A stretch of 37,172 nucleotides of DNA from JBBITI01 sp037440885. GTDB lineage: Bacteria > Chloroflexota > Dehalococcoidia > Dehalococcoidales > UBA2162. A model generated the notes under the pieces. That model was not told the DNA's origin and did not search any database. It saw nothing but the letters and a program-made list of their open reading frames with translations. Location: positions 1 to 37,172 of the forward strand of contig JBBITI010000025.1 of NCBI GenBank assembly GCA_037440885.1. Direction: 5' to 3'. The position numbers and the translations under genes are program-made. Each line of letters starts with the position of its first letter. Positions within the stretch are counted from its first letter, which is position 1. This document shows, piece after piece, positions 32,645 through 37,172 of this stretch.

Positions 32645-33022
32645 CTAATGTTTCGCCGTGCGTTCGATGCTCTCCAGCATTCTTTCGGCATTTTCGGCGA
32701 TCGTTTGCGCCGACTTGGCAATCTGCTTGATGTGGGTTCGATAAGCTTCGAGCAGTTCGTAGACCGGTTTTTCCTTGCGGTCCCGCTGGTCGAGGTTTTC
32801 TTTCACCCGGTTCATGATCTGGTTGGTCAAATCGACGAACTGGGCGAAAGCAGCCTCAATATCATCATGGGCGGACATCCACTTGCGTGCTTTCACCGAT
32901 TCTTCATGCGACCTGACCAGCTTGAGATACTGTTCAAACCTGGGGTCCTGGTCAATATTATCATCAGCCAATTTGCGCAGCCAGGTTTCAGATTTTCTGA
33001 GTGCGTCCAATACTGCCTCCAT
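32645..33022 (-). CDS. Small coiled-coil protein of unknown function
   Basis: 125 residues, not recognised. It is almost entirely predicted helix, with charged heptads (for example E-S-V-K-A-R-K-W-M-S-A-H-D-D-I-E-A-A-F and N-R-V-K-E-N-L-D-Q-R-D-R-K-E-K). No membrane segment or cysteine. No ribosome site precedes the ATG, but an extended -10 (TGTTACAAT) about 25 bases upstream supports a short leader. It is next to phoU, so a role in phosphate response is possible but unproven. Confidence 0.6.
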   Translation of the reverse strand: MEAVLDALRKSETWLRKLADDNIDQDPRFEQYLKLVRSHEESVKARKWMSAHDDIEAAFAQFVDLTNQIMNRVKENLDQRDRKEKPVYELLEAYRTHIKQIAKSAQTIAENAERMLESIERTAKH

Positions 33023-33046
33023 GTATCGATGGAATTACTGAAGCAT

Positions 33047-33055
33047 ATTGTAACA
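33047..33055 (-). promoter_or_regulatory. Extended -10 promoter of the coiled-coil gene
   Basis: On the minus strand TGTTACAAT (TACAAT at 33047-33052 with a TG extension), about 25 bases before the ATG at 33022. Confidence 0.45.
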
Positions 33056-33132
33056 CACGCTACTGATCGAAGTAACGATGCCGGGTTACTGATTTGCTGA
33101 TATATCGTTAGGCCAACCCGCGGTGTTGACCT

Positions 33133-33801
33133 CTAGTATTTCGACGCCCCGATCTCTTCCATCTTCCCAGTGACAGTGAAGACGATGCGCTCGCAGATAT
33201 TGGTAACACGATCGGCGGCCCGCTCCAGGTTATGGGCCGTCCACATGAGACGAGTGGCCCGGGTGATTGTCCGCGGATCCTCGGCCATAAAAATCAACAG
33301 TTCACGAAAAACCTGGTCATAAAGATGATCGACCAGATCGTCTTCGGCCGGTATCTTTTTCGCTGTTTCGGCATCGTTGTTCGAGAAAGCTCCGAGTGTG
33401 CGCTGGAGCATGTCCGCCACTTTATCGGCCATACGCGGTATATCCACCAGTGGCTTCAGCGGTGGCTCGTTGCCGATCAGGATGACGATACGGGCAATGC
33501 CGAGCGCATAGTCGCCGATACGCTCGATCTCGGTGACGATATTCAGAATCGCCACGATATTTCGCAGGTCGGAGGCCATCGGCTGCTGCGTGGCAATAAG
33601 CTGAATACACTTTTCCTCGGTCTCAAACCGCTTAGTGTTGATAAACTGGTCTTCGCTGATGATGCGGTTGGCCAAGTCAATATCCCGGTTTTTCAAGGCT
33701 TCCACCGCACGCAGTATTGCTTTTCCGGCCATGCTGCCCATCACCAGGATATCGTCCCGGATCTCCTGAAGTTTCTTGTGATAGATAGTTCTCATTTCCA
33801 T
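33133..33801 (-). CDS. phoU: PhoU, phosphate-system regulator
   Basis: 222 residues, two repeats of three-helix bundles. Metal-site motifs are E-x-x-R-D-D-type: D-D-I-L-V-M-G (about 17-23) in repeat 1 and I-E-R-I-G-D-Y-A-L-G-I-A-R (about 91-103) after it; the second repeat has A-H-N-L-E-R-A-A-D-R-V-T-N-I. PhoU joins the Pst transporter to the PhoR kinase and limits phosphate uptake. It is last in the pst operon, 19 bases after pstB, with GGGAGAG upstream of ATG. No phoR/phoB is in the window. Confidence 0.94.
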   Translation of the reverse strand: MEMRTIYHKKLQEIRDDILVMGSMAGKAILRAVEALKNRDIDLANRIISEDQFINTKRFETEEKCIQLIATQQPMASDLRNIVAILNIVTEIERIGDYALGIARIVILIGNEPPLKPLVDIPRMADKVADMLQRTLGAFSNNDAETAKKIPAEDDLVDHLYDQVFRELLIFMAEDPRTITRATRLMWTAHNLERAADRVTNICERIVFTVTGKMEEIGASKY

Positions 33802-33820
33802 CGTTTTTCTCTCCCTGTTC

Positions 33821-34669
33821 TTAGCCGAATCTGCCAGTAATATAGTCTTCAGTACGCTTATCTTTGGGGTTGGTAAATACCTGTGGAGTGAGCCCGTATT
33901 CCACGAGCATCCCCGCCCGATCGGAGTCCATCATAAAGAAGGCAGTCATATCGGAAACCCGGGCAGCCTGTTGCATATTGTGTGTCACGATAACGATGCT
34001 GTACTGGGAAGCGAGGGAGCGCATCAGGTCCTCGATCTTGAGTGTAGCGGCGGGATCGAGAGCACTGCAAGGTTCGTCCATCAGGATGACTTCCGGTTCA
34101 ATCGCCAGCGCCCGGGCGATGCATAAACGCTGTTGCTGTCCGCCGGAAAGCGAAGTGCCCGATTCATTCAGTTTGTCTTTGACCTCATCCCAGAGCGCGG
34201 CCTGCCTCAGACATCTCTCGACGGTCTCCTGCAATTCCCAGCGCCGGGACCAGAACCGGGACAATCTGATACCAGCGACAACATTATCGAAAACAGACAT
34301 GGTAGGGAAGGGGTTGGGTTTCTGAAAGACCATCCCGATGCGCCGCCGCACTGATACGGGGTCGACATCGTGGGCATAAATATCTTTACCGTCCAGGAAC
34401 ACCTGTCCCAGAACCCGGCCGCCGGCGGAGACTTCATGCATCCGGTTCAGACAACGGATAAAAGTGGATTTACCGCAACCGGACGGTCCGATGATGGCGG
34501 TGATAGATGCTGCCTTAATACTCAGATCGATGTGTTTCACCGCCAGCATTTTTCCGTACCATGCATTCAGTTCACGGACCTCGATGACATTATTGGATCC
34601 TGCCGACTCGCTCCCCGGGTTGAGGATGGAAGACGGCCGGTTAAAAATAACGTTACCGGATGCTGTCAT
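33821..34669 (-). CDS. pstB: Phosphate ABC transporter ATPase
   Basis: 282 residues. Walker A G-P-S-G-C-G-K-S-T (about 61-69), Q-loop V-F-Q-K-P-N-P-F-P (a PstB mark), signature L-S-G-G-Q-Q-Q-R-L, Walker B V-I-L-M-D-E-P-C-S-A-L-D-P. About 27 extra polar residues at the N-terminus precede the family start V-I-E-V-R-E-L-N. The ATG has AAGGA about 6-7 bases upstream. Lies between pstA and phoU. Confidence 0.96.
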   Translation of the reverse strand: MTASGNVIFNRPSSILNPGSESAGSNNVIEVRELNAWYGKMLAVKHIDLSIKAASITAIIGPSGCGKSTFIRCLNRMHEVSAGGRVLGQVFLDGKDIYAHDVDPVSVRRRIGMVFQKPNPFPTMSVFDNVVAGIRLSRFWSRRWELQETVERCLRQAALWDEVKDKLNESGTSLSGGQQQRLCIARALAIEPEVILMDEPCSALDPAATLKIEDLMRSLASQYSIVIVTHNMQQAARVSDMTAFFMMDSDRAGMLVEYGLTPQVFTNPKDKRTEDYITGRFG

Positions 34670-34698
34670 AGTTTTTCCTTTTTCATGCGCATTTTTCC

Positions 34699-35538
34699 CT
34701 ATCTCCGGCGGCTAACCCAACGGATTAGGACATTGATACCGAGAACTAGAATGATGAGTAGAAAAGCCCCGGCCCAGGCTTGCTGGTTCTGGTCGGAATA
34801 AGGCGATAAGGCATAACGATAAATCTGCATGGGGAGGGCGCCGATAGGTTCCAGGATGCCGCGGAAACCGAAGTAATTACCGAACGCGGTAAACAGAAGC
34901 GGAGCGGTCTCACCGGCAATACGAGCTACGGCCAGCATGATCCCGGTAATGATGCCCGTCAGGGCACCGGGAACGACCACGCCCACGACGGCGCGCCACC
35001 GCGTTATGCCAAGTGCGAGGGCGGCTTCACGCATCGAGTTGGGCACCAAGCGCAGGGCTTCTTCGGTTGTCCGGGTGACTACCGGGATCATGATCACCGC
35101 CAGCGCGAACCCGGCGGAGAGCGCCGAATAGGATTGCATCGGCCGGACCAAAATGGCATAGGCGAATACGCCGATGATAATCGATGGGACCCCGGCAAGG
35201 ATATCGGCGGCGAACCGGACGGCAGTCGCTATCCGGGCATTTGCGAAATCGGACAAAAATATCCCGGCCATGAGACCGACCGGTAGCGCCATCACCGACC
35301 CGAGGACTACCAGGATGCCGGTACCGATGATCTCATTCCGCATACCCCCACCCGGTTCTCCGGCCGGTCGAGCGACTTGCGTAAGCAGGTCAGAATTAAG
35401 ATACTTGATGCCATTTGCCAGGATAAAGGCCAAAATAAAAACCAGCACCATGATCGCCAATGCTGCGGCGACCCCGCTGAGGGTCAACATAAAGCGATTG
35501 GACCATCTACGGCGCCGGTAATTGATTTCGCTGATCAA
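34699..35538 (-). CDS. pstA: Phosphate ABC transporter permease PstA
   Basis: 279 residues, six membrane helices. The coupling signature near E-A-L-R-L-V-P-N-S-M-R-E-A-A-L-A-L-G-I-T-R-W is intact. I place the start at TTG 35538: it overlaps the pstC stop by four bases (TTGA) and has GGCAGG 6 bases upstream. A longer TTG frame to 35571 has no site. PstA pairs with PstC to form the phosphate channel. Confidence 0.94.
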   Translation of the reverse strand: MISEINYRRRRWSNRFMLTLSGVAAALAIMVLVFILAFILANGIKYLNSDLLTQVARPAGEPGGGMRNEIIGTGILVVLGSVMALPVGLMAGIFLSDFANARIATAVRFAADILAGVPSIIIGVFAYAILVRPMQSYSALSAGFALAVIMIPVVTRTTEEALRLVPNSMREAALALGITRWRAVVGVVVPGALTGIITGIMLAVARIAGETAPLLFTAFGNYFGFRGILEPIGALPMQIYRYALSPYSDQNQQAWAGAFLLIILVLGINVLIRWVSRRR

Positions 35539-36488
35539 TCTCGACCTGCCTTGACTGCCGTTAAACGCCAAACCAGCACACGAGCGACCACGTTCACCAG
35601 TAACGTGATGGCGAAAAGGACCACCGCCAATTCGACCAGGCTGGCTATAAAAACCTCACCCACCGCTTCACCAAATTCGCCGGCGATTTTACTGGCGATG
35701 GTAGAGCCGGGCGACAACAGCGAAGGGGTGAGGATATATTTGTTACCGATCACCATAGTCACGGCCATGGTCTCCCCCAGTGCCCGGCCTAGACCCAGAA
35801 TTACTGCCCCAACCAGACCGGAACGACAGTAAGGCAAGACAGCCCGGCGAATGGTTTCCCAGCGGGTGGCACCGAGAGCTAGCATCCCTTCCCGCTGCGT
35901 GTCCGGCACTGCCCGGATAGCATCGCGACTCACTGCGGTAATGATGGGAATGGTCATAATTGCCAGGATAAAACCGGCGGAGAGAAAACTGAGACCGCCG
36001 AAGACCTGGCCGTGAAAAAGGGGAATATAACCCAGGTTGTTACTGAGCCAGCGTTGCAAAGGTTCCAGAGCAGGGACCAAAACGAACAAACCCCATAGTC
36101 CGATGATGACACTGGGGATAGCCGCCAGCATTTCAATAAGGAAAGCGCCCGGCCCGCGGATCCATTTCGGCGCCATCTCCACCAGGAAAATAGCTGCACC
36201 GAAGCTGATGGGGACCGAGATAAGCAACCCGATCGTTGAGCTTAACAGTGTCCCGTATATCGCCGGCAATGCCCCGAACTGCTCGGTAACAGCATTCCAG
36301 GCAGTACCAGCAAAGAAACCGATACCGAATTTCCGGATCGCCGGCATGGCATCGAGATTCAAAGTAATCAAAATGCCGACCAATACCGCAACCACCAGCA
36401 AGGCAAAGAAAAGAGTGAGACCGGCAAAAGTCCGGTCGCCAAGCTGCCAGCGTCTCCTGGCTTTCGCTGCGGTTATCTCTCGCTGCAT
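35535..36488 (-). CDS. pstC: Phosphate ABC transporter permease PstC
   Basis: 317 residues, six membrane helices (first at about 20-45). The periplasmic loop after helix 1 carries G-I-G-F-F-A-G-T-A-W-N, a PstC mark, and the coupling loop is R-D-A-I-R-A-V-P-D-T-Q-R-E-G-M-L-A-L-G-A-T-R. ATG 36488 has AGGA upstream. Upstream of pstA in the same operon. Confidence 0.94.
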   Translation of the reverse strand: MQREITAAKARRRWQLGDRTFAGLTLFFALLVVAVLVGILITLNLDAMPAIRKFGIGFFAGTAWNAVTEQFGALPAIYGTLLSSTIGLLISVPISFGAAIFLVEMAPKWIRGPGAFLIEMLAAIPSVIIGLWGLFVLVPALEPLQRWLSNNLGYIPLFHGQVFGGLSFLSAGFILAIMTIPIITAVSRDAIRAVPDTQREGMLALGATRWETIRRAVLPYCRSGLVGAVILGLGRALGETMAVTMVIGNKYILTPSLLSPGSTIASKIAGEFGEAVGEVFIASLVELAVVLFAITLLVNVVARVLVWRLTAVKAGRD

Positions 36489-36533
36489 ACGGTTTCCTGG
36501 TACATCATATTTCTAAAATATATAATCCAGTAC

Positions 36534-36570
36534 GGGGAGAGTGCAGGAAAAATAGTCCTGCATTCTCCCC
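36534..36570. repeat. Strong stem-loop in the pstS-pstC gap
   Basis: A 15-base stem, GGGGAGAGTGCAGGA (36534-36548) with TCCTGCATTCTCCCC (36556-36570), has one non-Watson-Crick position and a 7-base loop. No T run follows on either strand. It sits just after the pstS stop in the transcript, where stems often protect binding-protein mRNA or reduce read-through to the permease genes. Confidence 0.65.
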
Positions 36571-36588
36571 GGAACGACTGAATTCATA

Positions 36589-37172
36589 CTATTTCTTTAA
36601 CAAAGGCTGCCCGTTGTACAAGATAGACTTGATCATGGCTTCGGCTTTACTTACTGCCAAGCTGGAGAGGGGGGCGTAATCGAGAGCTGTCGTATACTGC
36701 TGCCCTTCATGTATCGCCCACCAGAGCATGTTGACCAGAGCAAGCCCTTTCGCCTGGTTGGTCTGGTTGACGTAAGCCAATATCCAGGTAAAACCAACGA
36801 TGGGGTAGGCTCCCGGATTGGTGGAGTTGGTGATCATTACCTTCATGTCATCCGGCAGTTGCACCCCTTCAGCGGCTTTTGTTGTTGCTTCGACAGACGG
36901 TTCGATGAAATTTCCCGCGGCATTCCGTAATTTCGCCCAGGCGATCTTGTTCTGTATAGCGTAAGCCAGTTCGACGTAGCCGATGGCGCCCTTAATTTGC
37001 TTTACCTGCCCCGCGACGCCAGCATTCTTTTCCCCACCGATATCTCCTTTCCAGCTTACTGAGGTGGCATTTCCGACTGCATTCTTCCACTCATCGCTAA
37101 TCTTCGAGAGGTAGTGGGTGAAGATGAAAGTGGTGCCCGAACCGTCTGAGCGGTGAACCACGGTGATGTTGC
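36589..37172 (-). CDS. pstS: Phosphate-binding protein PstS, C-terminal part (cut by window edge)
   Basis: About 193 codons are visible; the start is beyond the right edge. It reads V-V-H-R-S-D-G-S-G-T-T-F-I-F-T-H-Y-L-S (about the first 25 codons), the phosphate-binding S-G-T loop and the T-x-Y-L-S helix of PstS, then V-G-Y-V-E-L-A-Y-A and Y-P-I-V-G-F-T-W-I. It would bind phosphate outside the membrane and pass it to PstC-PstA. A stem-loop follows its stop. The signal peptide or lipobox cannot be seen. Confidence 0.95.
   Translation of the reverse strand, partial: NITVVHRSDGSGTTFIFTHYLSKISDEWKNAVGNATSVSWKGDIGGEKNAGVAGQVKQIKGAIGYVELAYAIQNKIAWAKLRNAAGNFIEPSVEATTKAAEGVQLPDDMKVMITNSTNPGAYPIVGFTWILAYVNQTNQAKGLALVNMLWWAIHEGQQYTTALDYAPLSSLAVSKAEAMIKSILYNGQPLLKK

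Noticed and set aside
1..37172. CRISPR arrays, insertion sequences, integrases or prophage genes
   Set aside because: No regularly spaced repeats, transposase-like motifs or terminal repeats were noticed anywhere in the window.

Overview
The window looks like a core-chromosome segment of an anaerobic bacterium, most plausibly a member of the Chloroflexota (Dehalococcoidia-like). That assignment is an inference from the gene families: acyl-CoA enzymes (acyl-CoA dehydrogenase, hydroxyacyl-CoA dehydrogenase, SCP2-type thiolase with a DUF35 partner), a GH3-type acyl-adenylating enzyme, an RnfC/NqrA-like protein and small arrestin-like and MazEF genes. No 16S gene is present, so the taxonomy is unproven. 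Most genes are on the minus strand, packed in short operons with AGGAGG-type ribosome binding sites, 1-4 base start/stop overlaps and frequent TTG or GTG starts. Intergenic gaps carry readable sigma70-type promoters and intrinsic terminators. No CRISPR array, transposase, integrase or phage gene was seen.

Left part (1-10.4 kb). The left edge cuts an RnfC/NqrA-like electron-transport protein. Next come two broken reading frames, an arrestin-like protein and a MazE/MazF toxin-antitoxin pair with a palindromic operator. An initiator tRNA follows, with a near-perfect promoter. Then come an acyl-CoA dehydrogenase, a large membrane GGDEF + HD-GYP protein for cyclic-di-GMP turnover, and a two-gene unit pairing a GH3 acyl-adenylating enzyme with a ThiF/E1-like adenylating enzyme. 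Two small DNA-binding proteins close this part.

Middle part (10.5-24.8 kb). A secreted beta-helix protein is transcribed divergently from a winged-helix regulator. Fatty-acyl metabolism follows: a hydroxyacyl-CoA dehydrogenase with an unusual cofactor loop, a thiolase-DUF35 pair and a MarR regulator. Housekeeping genes come next: prfA-prmC, a sugar-1-phosphate nucleotidyltransferase, rsmD-coaD and a ferredoxin. An apparent orphan plus-strand transcript (promoter plus terminator, no gene) sits upstream of rsmD. A MacA/MacB-like ABC export operon ends this part.

Right part (24.8-37.2 kb). An MFS transporter lies downstream of a purine-salvage cluster (rhomboid protease, hypoxanthine phosphoribosyltransferase, adenine deaminase, a second phosphoribosyltransferase). 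Then come an unrecognised membrane protein whose 3' end overlaps an NfeD-like gene, a SAM methyltransferase and a small coiled-coil protein. The phosphate-uptake operon pstS-pstC-pstA-pstB-phoU follows, with pstS cut by the right edge.

The observations most worth a second look are the orphan transcript at about 19.9-20.1 kb, the GH3-ThiF gene pair, the regulator/secreted-protein locus with two operator-like palindromes near 10.4 kb, and active-site or cofactor-site departures in several acyl-CoA enzymes.
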